Shown here piece after piece: positions 32,678 through 41,973 of a stretch of DNA of 64,000 bases. Positions within the stretch are counted from its first letter, which is position 1, and the number at the start of each line of letters is the position of its first letter. This DNA comes from Bacteroidales bacterium UBA5349 (lineage in GTDB: Bacteria; Bacteroidota; Bacteroidia; Bacteroidales; Tenuifilaceae). The notes beneath the pieces were generated by a model. The model was not told the DNA's origin. It was given only the letters and a program-made list of their open reading frames with translations, and searched no databases. Both the position numbers and the translations under genes were made by a program. The stretch is from assembly GCA_002410065.1 (NCBI GenBank), contig DHQB01000006.1, positions 164,016 to 228,015 of the forward strand. Reading direction: 5' to 3'.

Positions 32678-33136
32678 ATGGATAATACAGTGCTCAAAAA
32701 GCTATTAGTAGAAATTCCTGTCAAATTGTGCAGGAGTATGAATAATGAATTTATTAAATCAATATTAAAGGATTTAAAGATTGATTTATCACCCCAGCAC
32801 TATATGATTCTTAAACTGTTAGAAGAAAACAAACAACTATATGTTACAGAGTTTGTTGAAAAATTGAGTATTACAAAGCCACAGATGACCTCATTAATAG
32901 ACAAGTTGAGTGAAATGGGCTATGTAAATCGCACGAATGATGTACATGATAGGAGAAAAATTTACATATCTGCAACCAAAGATGGGGAAAGAATAACATC
33001 TAAAATCAATTTTACTATTGATAATCAAATAGATGATCGTTTAGTAAAATTAACCGAAAAGGAGATAGATACTTTAAAAAACGGTTTGCTGATGCTTCAA
33101 AAGTTTTGTTTCAATTGTAATAAAGAGAGTGAATAG
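32678..33136 (+). CDS. MarR-family transcriptional regulator
   Basis: The 152-aa protein starts at ATG 32678. It is a winged helix-turn-helix of the MarR family: helical dimerisation ends, recognition region YVTEFVEKLSITKPQMTSLIDKLSEMGYV and wing NRTNDVHDRRKIYISATKDG with the conserved DxRxxxxxxT. It probably represses itself and the CMD-family gene 78 nt downstream in response to a small ligand or stress. Confidence 0.9.
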   Translation: MDNTVLKKLLVEIPVKLCRSMNNEFIKSILKDLKIDLSPQHYMILKLLEENKQLYVTEFVEKLSITKPQMTSLIDKLSEMGYVNRTNDVHDRRKIYISATKDGERITSKINFTIDNQIDDRLVKLTEKEIDTLKNGLLMLQKFCFNCNKESE

Positions 33137-33214
33137 AATCATCTCACGTCATCGTTAAAACGGTGCTGGTTATTAAGGATATTGGAACTATAATCAATAA
33201 ATAAAAATCAGGTT

Positions 33215-33862
33215 ATGGAAAAGAAAGTGTCACTAATGGATTCCGTAAGCCAAAGAAGTGAATACAAGCGTAAGTTTAACTTATGGGAGCTATATCGTTC
33301 TATGGTTTTTGCTCCCAGAGCAATGTCTAAGCTGATTGGGAACAAGAAAAGCAAATTAATTGATCCGCATTTTGTGGAGCGATTACAATTGGCCGTAACA
33401 GAGGTTAATGGTTGCGCAGCTTGCTCATATCAGCATACTCAAATGGCTTTAAGTCAAGGAATGAGTAATGAAGAGATAAGCAGTTTTTTAAGTGGAGCTG
33501 ATAATTTCATCAGGCCCGAAGAGGCAAAAGCCATAATGTTTGCTCAACATTTTGCCGATTCAAAAGGCTTTCCTAAAAAAGATACCTATGACTCTATTGT
33601 AAAAGAGTATGGGGAAAAAGAAGCAGTTATAATTCTTTCGGCATGCCAAATGATGATTGCAGGCAATATGTACGGGATTCCCTTTAGTGCGTTCCTATCC
33701 AGACTCCAAGGGAAACGATTCAAAGGTAGCTCATTGCTTTATGAGTTGGGAATGCTAATAGCAGGTTTCATCTTTATACCAATTGCAATTATTCATGCAT
33801 TACTCCGGAAATTGATTGGATTATCGAACAAACGATTTGACAAGAGCACGACTGATGAATAG
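33215..33862 (+). CDS. Carboxymuconolactone decarboxylase/AhpD-family protein with membrane tail
   Basis: The 215-aa protein carries the AhpD-like motif CAACSYQH (C67, C70, H74) in a helical CMD domain, followed by a hydrophobic C-terminal segment (LYELGMLIAGFIFIPIAIIHALL) that should anchor it in the membrane. Proteins with this Cys pair are peroxidase or thiol-disulfide proteins. With the MarR regulator just upstream it looks like an oxidative- or electrophile-stress pair. The membrane tail is not typical of AhpD. Confidence 0.8.
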   Translation: MEKKVSLMDSVSQRSEYKRKFNLWELYRSMVFAPRAMSKLIGNKKSKLIDPHFVERLQLAVTEVNGCAACSYQHTQMALSQGMSNEEISSFLSGADNFIRPEEAKAIMFAQHFADSKGFPKKDTYDSIVKEYGEKEAVIILSACQMMIAGNMYGIPFSAFLSRLQGKRFKGSSLLYELGMLIAGFIFIPIAIIHALLRKLIGLSNKRFDKSTTDE

Positions 33863-34038
33863 CCCCAAAATATGCGGTTATTAATCTATTCAGATTATAG
33901 TTAAAGTTTAGAAAATTAATTTCCAGATATTCTTCCACCCTCCCTGGTTTTAAGTTGGCAAATTTTTGGCCAACCTATTTCAGAGTGAGAGGTTTATTTA
34001 CAGATATTGGGTTTTAGAGGGATTTAATACCATAGATT

Positions 34039-35028
34039 TCAATCGCGCGTTAACACTTCTTGTATATCAACAAATTCTTGATTGATTGGGCGATAAGCCT
34101 TTTCAGCCAAGCCAAACGAAACCTCAACAATAGCCCGATCTTTTAACCCAATCATTAAATTCTCTTTTCCAGCCAGCAAGCTGTTAATGGCCGCTACTCC
34201 CATTCGCGTTGCGGTAATCCGGTCTTGAGCTGTTGGGTTGCCTCCCCGCTGTATATGCCCCAAAATGGTTACCCTTGCTTCAATATCGGGATGTTGTGCT
34301 TTAACCCTTTCAGCAATTTTTAAGGCACCTCCCGTTTTGTACCCCTCTGCAACCATGATAATTCCGCTGGTTTTTTTATTTATCAGGTCTTTGTGGATAA
34401 ATCTATCCAACGCCTCTTCCTGTTCCAAAACTTCGGGAATGAGGATAACCTCAGCGCCACAGGCAAGTCCGCTTGCCAGAGCCAGCAGCCCCGCCTCGCG
34501 TCCCATTGATTCAACAAAAAATATCCGCCCGTGCGACCTAGCCGTATCCTTTATTTTATCTACAGCCTGAACCACCGTGTTCAGGGCAGTATCGAAACCA
34601 ATGGTATAGTCTGTGCCATTGATGTCGTTGTCAATTGTTCCGGGTATCCCAATAAAAGGAATGTTGAACTCAGAGGAAAACTGTGCAGCACCCTTAAAAG
34701 ACCCATCTCCACCAATTACCACAACACCATCAATGTTTTTTTCTTTCAAATTCTGGTACGCTTTCTCTCTGCCCTCGTACGTCATAAATTCTTTGCATCG
34801 GGCTGTTTTTAGTATTGTTCCGCCTAAGCCTATGATACCGCCGATATCTTCATAATGCAATTCAAAAAAATCATTCTCTATCATTCCTTGAAATCCGTAA
34901 TTAATACCAAAGACTTTTACATTATTTGCCAACGCAGCACGTGTTACTGCCCTAATCGCAGCATTCATGCCTGGTGCATCGCCACCAGATGTTAAAACTG
35001 CAATGCATTTAATCTCTTTTTTCTGCAT
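34039..35028 (-). CDS. pfkA: ATP-dependent 6-phosphofructokinase
   Basis: The 329-aa protein has TSGGDAPGMNAAIRA, the ATP-site VVIGGDGSFKGA (Gly as in ATP-using rather than PPi-using enzymes), the substrate and catalytic GTIDNDINGTD (Asp base), and ESMGREAG. The length fits bacterial PfkA. It phosphorylates fructose 6-phosphate in glycolysis. It stands alone. Confidence 0.96.
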   Translation of the reverse strand: MQKKEIKCIAVLTSGGDAPGMNAAIRAVTRAALANNVKVFGINYGFQGMIENDFFELHYEDIGGIIGLGGTILKTARCKEFMTYEGREKAYQNLKEKNIDGVVVIGGDGSFKGAAQFSSEFNIPFIGIPGTIDNDINGTDYTIGFDTALNTVVQAVDKIKDTARSHGRIFFVESMGREAGLLALASGLACGAEVILIPEVLEQEEALDRFIHKDLINKKTSGIIMVAEGYKTGGALKIAERVKAQHPDIEARVTILGHIQRGGNPTAQDRITATRMGVAAINSLLAGKENLMIGLKDRAIVEVSFGLAEKAYRPINQEFVDIQEVLTRD

Positions 35029-35109
35029 AGTATTTGAATTTTTCTATTTCAAAATTTTGTTGGATACCCAAAAATACAAATAATAATCGCCAGTAATCAA
35101 TATTTAAAG

Positions 35110-36564
35110 TTAGAGGATTGGGGCCAGTAGCCGCACCAATTTTTCAAAAAGATGGATGTATTTAGGTCTGTTTAACCAATCGGTTGAGTTTATCTCTCTC
35201 GAATGCTTTAGGTCATTGTTAAATGCTTCTTGCAATTGTTTCGTAATCGTTTTACTGTAAAGCATTGCATTGACTTCGAAATTGAGGTCGAAACTTCGGT
35301 AGTCCATATTTGCCGAACCAACAACGGCTAAATTATCATCAATAATCATAGCCTTGGAATGCACAAATCCCTTTTGGTATTCAAACACCCTAATTCCGTG
35401 CTTCAAAAGGTCAGTGTAGTACGAACGTGCTGCAGAATTCACTATCATTGAATCCGATACCCCTGGTATCAGTAGCTTTATTATAACGCCACTTTTTGCT
35501 GCAATAATGAGTGCGTCCATCAAACTTTCTCCTGGAATAAAATAGGGACTGGTAATCAACACCCGTTCTTTTGCCGACCCAATGGCTTCCAGGAGGGAGT
35601 AGAAAATGACTGGTAGTTTAGAGTCGGGGCCAGAAGAGACAATCTGCACCAGTTCATCACGTATTTCGCTTTCTTCAGGAAACATTGGAAAATAATCCGA
35701 CCCAAACTGCAACTTGCTTTTTGCGCTAAAATTCCAATCGCAAAGAAAGAGATATTGCAGAAAAAAGGTCGCGGGGCCGTCTATCATTAAATGGGTATCA
35801 CGCCAGTATAAACTATTTTTAGGTTGGGTGTCGTTCCTATATCTATCGCTGATATTGATGCCACCTATAAAGGATTTTTTACCATCAATTACTATAATTT
35901 TCCTATGGTTTCTATAGTTCAACCGATTTACGAGGGCGTACCATTTTATTTTATAAAAAGGGACTGTTTCTATACCGTTTTCCTCAAGTTTTCTGATAAA
36001 ATGCCTATTTAAGCCACGGCTTCCAAAATCATCGTACATAAAGCGTACTTCTACGCCCTGTCGTGCTTTTTTAATCAGCACATCAACTATGGAGTTTCCT
36101 GTTTCATCATTCTCATAAATATAGTACTCCAAATGAATGTGTGATGTTGCACTCTCCAAAGCCTCCAATAGTGTGGGAAACTTCTCCTCACCGTTTATTA
36201 GCAGTTTTACGGAATTGTTGCCAGTTAAAGGACTAGTACTTGAATTGCGTATAAACCGAGCCAGATTTAGATACTCAGAAGATAATAGACCCGAATTTAA
36301 AACCTGCTCTGAATAGTTTTGAATATGGGTAAGAATTATTTGATTGAGTACTTCGTCCTCAACTATTTTCCGGCTGTACAACTTACTTTTTCTATAGTTG
36401 ATGCCGAAGGAGAAATAAAAAAACATACCGAAAAATGGCACCAAAACAATAAAAAGAATATAAGCCAATGCCTTGACTCCACTGCGGGTATCGTATAATA
36501 CGCGGAGTACAACCAATATTACTATGGCAACGTACACAATTTCGAATAGAAGTAACCATTTCAT
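35110..36564 (-). CDS. cls: Cardiolipin synthase (phospholipase D family)
   Basis: The 484-aa protein has two N-terminal membrane helices (residues 3-20 and 33-52) and two HKD motifs: H220-K222-D227 (NHRKIIVIDG) and H402-K404-D409 (VHSKAMIIDD). It condenses two phosphatidylglycerol molecules, or PG with PE, at the inner membrane. The length is that of ClsA-type enzymes. It lies 81 nt upstream of pfkA on the same strand, with no functional link evident. Confidence 0.94.
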   Translation of the reverse strand: MKWLLLFEIVYVAIVILVVLRVLYDTRSGVKALAYILFIVLVPFFGMFFYFSFGINYRKSKLYSRKIVEDEVLNQIILTHIQNYSEQVLNSGLLSSEYLNLARFIRNSSTSPLTGNNSVKLLINGEEKFPTLLEALESATSHIHLEYYIYENDETGNSIVDVLIKKARQGVEVRFMYDDFGSRGLNRHFIRKLEENGIETVPFYKIKWYALVNRLNYRNHRKIIVIDGKKSFIGGINISDRYRNDTQPKNSLYWRDTHLMIDGPATFFLQYLFLCDWNFSAKSKLQFGSDYFPMFPEESEIRDELVQIVSSGPDSKLPVIFYSLLEAIGSAKERVLITSPYFIPGESLMDALIIAAKSGVIIKLLIPGVSDSMIVNSAARSYYTDLLKHGIRVFEYQKGFVHSKAMIIDDNLAVVGSANMDYRSFDLNFEVNAMLYSKTITKQLQEAFNNDLKHSREINSTDWLNRPKYIHLFEKLVRLLAPIL

Positions 36565-36751
36565 GAATTGCGTATTTACGATTGGGAAAAGTATTTTAAG
36601 AGTTCACTTTCGCTATAATCTAAATTATTTGCGCTCTACTTTTTTTAATATCCTTGAAATTTCAAAGAAAACAACTAGTTGAAAATTAAGGAAATATTCC
36701 GATTAGTTGCTCTGGTTTTAAGGAACTTATTTTGAGTGTGTTATTGGGGTT

Positions 36752-37390
36752 TTAATTGTCCCATTCTTCGCGGATTTCTTTCATCAAATTTTCATATCGC
36801 TCTCGCAATTCCGCCGATATTTTTTTAGATGACTTGTTTAGTTTTCTTAATTGCAAGGAGAGGGAGATACTAAAGAGACCAGCAAAAAGGAAATTTAAAC
36901 CTATAAAAACTACGGCGCTCAATCCTGCAAATGCTGGATTCCAAATTAAAATGAAAGAGAATATTGCTCCCAGAATTCCGAAAGTTAAAAGACCTCCCCA
37001 ATTTTTATTTCCATATTTTTTAATGTCCAATGCAAAACCGATGGTTGCAATAGAACGGAAGAGAAATACAAAGCCTATGTAAAATGCCAAAGTTATCATT
37101 GAAAGCGCAGGGTTTATCACCAATAAAACACCTACAATAAAAGTGATAATACCAAAAGCCAATGACCAACCCCAGGTGTCCACCTGTTTTCTATTACTAA
37201 CTGAAAAAACGATTTCTGAAAGTCCTCCAAATAAAAATGATAGGGCAAATAGAATGGATAGGGCTAAAAAAGAACTTTCGGGTCTGCCAAAAGCAACTAT
37301 ACTTACGATTACAAAAAAGATTCCCACAAGTAGCGGGATGTACCATTGCCTAATTGCTTCTTTTATTGACTTTAAAAAAAAAGTTTCCAT
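36752..37390 (-). CDS. HdeD-like DUF308 membrane protein
   Basis: The 212-aa protein has six membrane helices in three DUF308-type pairs (PLLVGIFFVIVSIVAFGRP; FGIITFIVGVLLVINPALS; FGILGAIFSFILIWNPAFA) with the recurring pattern of a helix ending in NPA. The C-terminal tail is charged and cytoplasmic. HdeD-family proteins are linked to acid or envelope stress; the activity is not known. Confidence 0.85.
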   Translation of the reverse strand: METFFLKSIKEAIRQWYIPLLVGIFFVIVSIVAFGRPESSFLALSILFALSFLFGGLSEIVFSVSNRKQVDTWGWSLAFGIITFIVGVLLVINPALSMITLAFYIGFVFLFRSIATIGFALDIKKYGNKNWGGLLTFGILGAIFSFILIWNPAFAGLSAVVFIGLNFLFAGLFSISLSLQLRKLNKSSKKISAELRERYENLMKEIREEWDN

Positions 37391-37644
37391 GATATTTAGA
37401 GTTTAATTAACAAATAATGGCTCACAAACTATCAAAGATACCTCTTTTCACAATGTTAGGCAACGGTATACCTCAATTCCTGGGTTAATTATTAGTGAGA
37501 TAGTTTAGCCAGACTGGACAGATTTCAATCCATACATAGTTCTATTCCTTGTCTGTCTTTATTCCAAATTCAAACTCATAATAAGTTCACTTTACTACAA
37601 TCGTTAAAACTTTTAAAAAATAGTTAATCTAAAGTCTGCTCACC

Positions 37645-37800
37645 TTAACTGTTTACAAAAATGGTTTTTCCGCTTACCCATCCTGAAATTGGAACTGCAA
37701 AATAAAGCATTGCACCGACGATATCTTCAGCAGTTGCTTTTTCTACTTTGTTTTCACCGCCAGAAATCCTCGCTGTACCTTCTAACGAAACCATCATTTT
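37645..37800 (-). pseudogene. C-terminal fragment of a short-chain dehydrogenase
   Basis: The frame reads ISGGENKVEKATAEDIVG, then AMLYFAVPISGWVSGKTIFVN-stop, which matches the C-terminal end of FabG-like SDR enzymes (loop, last helix and strand). The Rossmann core and catalytic Tyr-Lys are missing, and no other part of the gene is found upstream. It is a decayed remnant. Confidence 0.65.
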
Positions 37801-38030
37801 TATACATAACTGATACGTGTTGTGTAGCCTCTTTTTAGGCCGGGTCAAACTGGCAAATAACTAGGAATTAGGTATTAAACCAGCATTATCTCAAAAAATT
37901 AATTTATCACATTCAGAGTAGCGAGTTGCCTAGCTCGACTGAACCGACTTCTATTCAAACATAGTTATTTTAGATAGCCCAACTAAAATTAGTTGGTTAA
38001 ATTTAGTATTGATAAAATCACTAAATTTGA

Positions 38031-38124
38031 GATTTAACCTAAACAACATGATATAATTACTAAGTATTTGTCAACAATATGGATTTGATATTTGTTGTAA
38101 AGCAAAATTCCTTTAGGTTAAATC
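38031..38124. promoter_or_regulatory. Paired 13-bp inverted repeats flanking the ZIP gene promoter
   Basis: GATTTAACCTAAA (38031-38043) and TTTAGGTTAAATC (38112-38124) are exact reverse complements 68 nt apart, ending 22 nt before the ZIP start. TTAGGTTA resembles half-sites of DtxR-family metalloregulators (IdeR/MntR). A TTTG-like and a GATATTTG-like element lie between them. Two bound dimers could loop or bracket the promoter. Confidence 0.55.
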
Positions 38125-38146
38125 ATACATTCTAAAAGGCATAAAA

Positions 38147-38953
38147 ATGGATAGGTTATTGAGTTATAACCCTGTATTGCTGGCTCTTGGTGCAACCATT
38201 TTTACTTGGCTTATTACATTGCTGGGAGCTTCAATGGTTTTCTTTTTTAAATCAATCAATAAAAAAGTACTAAACTCAATGCTGGGTTTTGCTGCAGGAG
38301 TAATGATTGCTGCTAGCTTTTGGTCATTACTAAAACCCGCAATAGAAATGTCTGAAAAAAGCGGATCTCTTCCATGGGCACCTGCTTTAATTGGATTTTT
38401 ATCAGGAGGTGCTTTCCTGTTTTTGGTGGATAAACTTCTGCCTCACTTACATATGGGATTGTCAACCGATAAGGCAGAAGGTATTAAAACATCATGGCAA
38501 AGAAGCGTATTGCTTGTGCTTGCCATCACCTTGCATAATATTCCAGAAGGATTAGCTGTTGGGGTTGCATTTGGTGCATTGGCAAACAATCCAGATGCAG
38601 GGGTTCTTGCAGGAGCTATAGCCCTAGCAATAGGAATAGGATTACAAAACTTTCCAGAGGGTGCTGCAGTTTCAATCCCTCTTCGAAGAGAGGGATTTTC
38701 GAGGTTAAAAGCATTTAATTTTGGTCAACTATCTGGCATTGTTGAGCCAATTGCTGGAGTAATAGGTGCTTACTTAGTATTAACAATAACCCCCCTACTA
38801 CCCTACGCTCTTTCGTTTGCCGCAGGGGCAATGATTTTTGTAGTAGTTGAACAATTAATTCCTGAATCGCAAACTGGCAACGAGACTGATCTATCAACCA
38901 TTGGAGCAATGCTTGGTTTTGCAATAATGATGCTTTTAGATGTATCTTTATGA
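38147..38953 (+). CDS. ZIP-family divalent metal transporter
   Basis: The 268-aa protein has eight membrane helices and the metal-binding ZIP motifs HNIPEGLAVGVAFGA (TM4) and NFPEGAAVSIPLRREG (TM5). It imports Zn2+, Fe2+ or Mn2+. Helices 1-3 are separated from the core by a His-containing loop (LLPHLHMGL). The flanking inverted repeats upstream suggest metal-dependent repression. It is followed after 25 nt by the Gre-like gene, so the two may be cotranscribed. Confidence 0.93.
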   Translation: MDRLLSYNPVLLALGATIFTWLITLLGASMVFFFKSINKKVLNSMLGFAAGVMIAASFWSLLKPAIEMSEKSGSLPWAPALIGFLSGGAFLFLVDKLLPHLHMGLSTDKAEGIKTSWQRSVLLVLAITLHNIPEGLAVGVAFGALANNPDAGVLAGAIALAIGIGLQNFPEGAAVSIPLRREGFSRLKAFNFGQLSGIVEPIAGVIGAYLVLTITPLLPYALSFAAGAMIFVVVEQLIPESQTGNETDLSTIGAMLGFAIMMLLDVSL

Positions 38954-38978
38954 TAGTTAACACATTATCGACTATACA

Positions 38979-39482
38979 ATGAGTAGAGGATTTGTTAAAG
39001 AGGACGATCAGGAGGATATTCCAATTGTGCCCCCCAGGGCACATCTGCCTGAGGGAGTGATAAACTACGTTACCCAAGTGGGTTTGAATGAGCTGTTGGA
39101 CGAAAAGCAGAGACTATTAGACGAAAGAGACAATGTAAACACCACCAGCGAAAAAGAGAAACGAATAGCCTTGAACCATATCAACGCAAAATTGCAGCTG
39201 CTGGACAATAGAATTGCTGAGGCCAGAGTAGTTGATTTAACCGATCAGCCACAAAATGAAGTAATGTTTGGCGCACTGGTAACCCTCAGAATTGGAACTT
39301 CCAATAGTATTCAAACTTTCCAAATAGTAGGTGTTGATGAGGCAGAGGTTTCCAAAGGCAAAATATCCTTTTTATCGCCTTTAGCCCAAACACTGATAAA
39401 CAAAAAGTTAGGGGAAAAAGCCATTTTAAAACTTGCCAAAGAAGATCGTATTTTCGAGATTCTGGGTATAGCCTACCAATAG
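38979..39482 (+). CDS. GreA/GreB-family protein with altered coiled-coil tip
   Basis: The 167-aa protein has an N-terminal helical hairpin (LDEKQRLLDERDN ... EKRIALNHINAKLQLLDNRI) and a C-terminal FKBP-like domain (GALVTLRIGTSNSIQTFQIVG, then ISFLSPLAQTLINKKLGE), the layout of Gre cleavage factors. The tip lacks the usual GDxxENxEY acidic motif; the corresponding residues are NTTSEKEK. It binds RNA polymerase near the secondary channel in the family. Whether it promotes cleavage or only blocks the channel is uncertain. Confidence 0.8.
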   Translation: MSRGFVKEDDQEDIPIVPPRAHLPEGVINYVTQVGLNELLDEKQRLLDERDNVNTTSEKEKRIALNHINAKLQLLDNRIAEARVVDLTDQPQNEVMFGALVTLRIGTSNSIQTFQIVGVDEAEVSKGKISFLSPLAQTLINKKLGEKAILKLAKEDRIFEILGIAYQ

Positions 39483-39527
39483 AAAACCCAAGAATGTAAC
39501 TAGTAACATTCCTGGGCTAAAACAAAT

Positions 39528-39563
39528 AGAAACCCAATCCATTCGGAGGAATGCTAGGTTTTT
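39528..39563 (+). terminator. Terminator between the Gre-like gene and kamE
   Basis: AACC and CATTC pair with GAATG and GGTT, followed by T6. A second hairpin (CCCAAGAATGT with ACATTCCTGGG, 39486-39515) lies upstream. The two probably serve the convergent plus-strand gene and the lysine operon. Confidence 0.55.
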
Positions 39564-39572
39564 TATGATTCT

Positions 39573-40361
39573 TTACTTCTTATTCCGACGGACAAATTCC
39601 TGCACAACAAACGAAGCAACATCGTCGGCATAGGTATTCATTCCAAAACCGGCGTCGTAACCCAACTCCTTAGCAAGTTCGTGGTTTAAACGGGGACCAC
39701 CACAGCATAAAATAACCTTGCTGCGTAACCCTTCAGCTTCAAGCATCTCAACCAATTCTACAAGGTTTTGTATGTGTACATCCTTTTGGGTTACAGTTTG
39801 TGAGACGAGAAGAGCATCGGCTTTCAGCTCGATTGCCTTGGCAATAAATTCATCGTTTGGCACTTGGCTACCCAAATTGTGGGCCTCAAATCCATCGTAA
39901 CGCTCCAAGCCAAAGTGACCTGCGTAACCCTTCATATTCATAATGGCATCAATACCTACGGTGTGGGCATCGGTTCCGGTACTTGCACCAACTATAACCA
40001 ATTTCCGACCAATATGCTCTTTCACAAACTCATCGGTTTGGTTCATATCCCAAGTTGTTGACTCCACTTTTGGAACATGAATAGTAGTAAAATCAACCGT
40101 ATGAACACAGTTCCCGTAACAGTTAAAAAAGGTAAATCCTTTGGTTAACTCTTTGTAGAAAACCACTTGTGGGTTCTCAAAACCCATTTTTTTCATCAAC
40201 TGCTTTGCTGCTTCAATGGCCTCATTTCCAGATGGAACAGGAAGGGTAAAACTTACTTGCGTTTTACCATCATTCATTGTATCGCCGTATGGCTTTGTCT
40301 TCTTGAGATCTTGCTTTGTATCAAAGTTGCGTGCCTCCATCGAATATAATCCTTCGCTCAT
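39573..40361 (-). CDS. kamE: Lysine 5,6-aminomutase beta subunit
   Basis: The 262-aa protein has the adenosylcobalamin-binding motif D131-A-H133-T-V-G136 and K144 (NMKGYAG), the position of the lysine that anchors PLP in the characterised enzyme. The C-terminal Rossmann-like domain (DALLVSQTVTQKD, VILCCGGPRL) completes the B12 fold. With KamD it moves the epsilon-amino group of beta-lysine to C5. It is the last gene of the kam operon, 24 nt after kamD. Confidence 0.95.
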   Translation of the reverse strand: MSEGLYSMEARNFDTKQDLKKTKPYGDTMNDGKTQVSFTLPVPSGNEAIEAAKQLMKKMGFENPQVVFYKELTKGFTFFNCYGNCVHTVDFTTIHVPKVESTTWDMNQTDEFVKEHIGRKLVIVGASTGTDAHTVGIDAIMNMKGYAGHFGLERYDGFEAHNLGSQVPNDEFIAKAIELKADALLVSQTVTQKDVHIQNLVELVEMLEAEGLRSKVILCCGGPRLNHELAKELGYDAGFGMNTYADDVASFVVQEFVRRNKK

Positions 40362-40385
40362 ATTTTCTGTGTCTTTATTGCGATT

Positions 40386-41942
40386 TTACTTACGATTTTT
40401 CATTAACTCAATAAATGGGTTGCTGTAATTTGCACCTCGCTCAACAACCCCAGCAAGACCTTTTCCCCCAGTTTTTGCGCGTTTAATAGCCGCAAATTTA
40501 CCTTGCTCTAGTGCATTGAAAAGGCCTTCTTGTTGAAGAACTTCAAGCAATTCAACCGTTTTATTAAGAACCTCCTCAGCCCGATTGCGGATAATACCAT
40601 CCTCTTTATATTCAACCTCATCGCCAATGTCCTTCATATTTTTAAAGATATACTTTGCATTCTCAATGGCAAGGTAACGATCGGACATAAACGGAGTGTG
40701 AATAGCCTCGGTGAGCATACCCAAAAGTTGAAGCCCTTGCCCAGTCCAAATTGCAATTTGGTTAAAAAGGGCATCCTGAATATGGCCACGGAAAACATTC
40801 CCTGTCTTAAATTTTGTGGGAGGCATATACTTAAGTGGTGCATCGGGAAATATTTCGCGAGTCATTTGAGCCTGTGCCAACTCGTAAAGAAAGCCATTCT
40901 CCATCTCGGGATCCATTTCAAAAGCGTGTCCAAGGCCCATTTGCTCTGAAGGGATAGCAGCAATTAGCGCTAGCTGTTCATTGATAAAATCCGAAGCCAA
41001 AACCGTATGGGCTTCCTCAAATGCATCTGCAGTGGTTAAGTAATTATCCTCGCCAGTATTAATAATAACACCAGCGTATCCGTTGATAATGCGTGAAAAA
41101 TATTGGTCAACCATTGTGCGCTGCATGTTGATATCGCGGAAAAGGATTCCGTAAAGGGCATCGTTTAGCATAACGTCCAAACCTTCGAAAGCACCCATAA
41201 CGGCAATTTCGGGCATACATAAACCAGAGCAATAGTTGCAAAGGCGGATATAGCGGCCAATCTCCTCGCCAACCTCATCGAGGGCTTTTCGCATAATTCG
41301 GAAATTTTCCTGAGTGGCAACCGTACCTCCAAAACCTTCGGTTGTTGCGCCATAAGGAACATAGTCGAGTAAACTCTGACCAGTAGTACGGATAACCGCA
41401 ATAATATCGGCTCCTTGGCGTGCAGCAGCCTGAGCCTGAACAACATCCTCGTAAATATTCCCAGTGGCAACAATTACGTATAGGTAAGGCATTGCACCTT
41501 CACCAATGGTGTTCAAGTAATTCTCGCGACGAGTCTTACGTGCTTTAATCCTATCAAGACTTGCATAAACAATCGGCATAATAGCCGCATCAATCTTTTC
41601 CTTTGGATGAATTGTGAGAGCTGTTAAGTTTAGCTTACCCTCCGAAACCTTTTCAGCAATTTGCTGTGGATTAAACCCTGTTTCAACAACGGCATTTCCT
41701 ATATGAAAAATAACTCCCTGCCCCAGAGCACCCTTCTCCTTAAGAGAATCAACAACCACATTGGGCAAAGGAACTGCATTGGCATCAATGCCATCAATTC
41801 CTAACAAGCGGCAAAGGGTTCGCTCTACAGCTACCGTTGTGTAATTCTCAACAAAATTCTGAACATTATCTGCAATTCCCTTGGCGATATTCTTTGCATA
41901 TCCAACCTTCTCAAAATCGAGACCTAACTTACTCTTTCGCAT
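40386..41942 (-). CDS. kamD: Lysine 5,6-aminomutase alpha subunit
   Basis: The 518-aa protein matches the TIM-barrel alpha subunit of beta-lysine/D-lysine 5,6-aminomutase in length and in blocks such as YATGNIYEDVVQ-type VIVATGNIYEDVVQAQAAA, DIIAVIRTTGQSLLDYVP and NYCSGLCMPEIAVM. It forms the catalytic barrel that meets the B12 domain of KamE. The gene lies between the reactivase gene kamC (31 nt) and kamE. Confidence 0.95.
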   Translation of the reverse strand: MRKSKLGLDFEKVGYAKNIAKGIADNVQNFVENYTTVAVERTLCRLLGIDGIDANAVPLPNVVVDSLKEKGALGQGVIFHIGNAVVETGFNPQQIAEKVSEGKLNLTALTIHPKEKIDAAIMPIVYASLDRIKARKTRRENYLNTIGEGAMPYLYVIVATGNIYEDVVQAQAAARQGADIIAVIRTTGQSLLDYVPYGATTEGFGGTVATQENFRIMRKALDEVGEEIGRYIRLCNYCSGLCMPEIAVMGAFEGLDVMLNDALYGILFRDINMQRTMVDQYFSRIINGYAGVIINTGEDNYLTTADAFEEAHTVLASDFINEQLALIAAIPSEQMGLGHAFEMDPEMENGFLYELAQAQMTREIFPDAPLKYMPPTKFKTGNVFRGHIQDALFNQIAIWTGQGLQLLGMLTEAIHTPFMSDRYLAIENAKYIFKNMKDIGDEVEYKEDGIIRNRAEEVLNKTVELLEVLQQEGLFNALEQGKFAAIKRAKTGGKGLAGVVERGANYSNPFIELMKNRK

Positions 41943-41973
41943 AACTTTAATCGAACTTTATTTTTGTAAACTT

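Larger units (their letters stand above)
37391..38146. other. Long intergenic region with an SDR relic and inverted repeats
   Basis: It contains the SDR fragment (37645-37800), a pair GTTAGGCAAC (37455-37464) and GTTGCCTAGC (37925-37934) facing each other across it, a hairpin CCAACTAA/TTAGTTGG at about 37978-37995, and the left repeat of the ZIP upstream region (38031-38043). No intact gene is seen. Confidence 0.5.
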
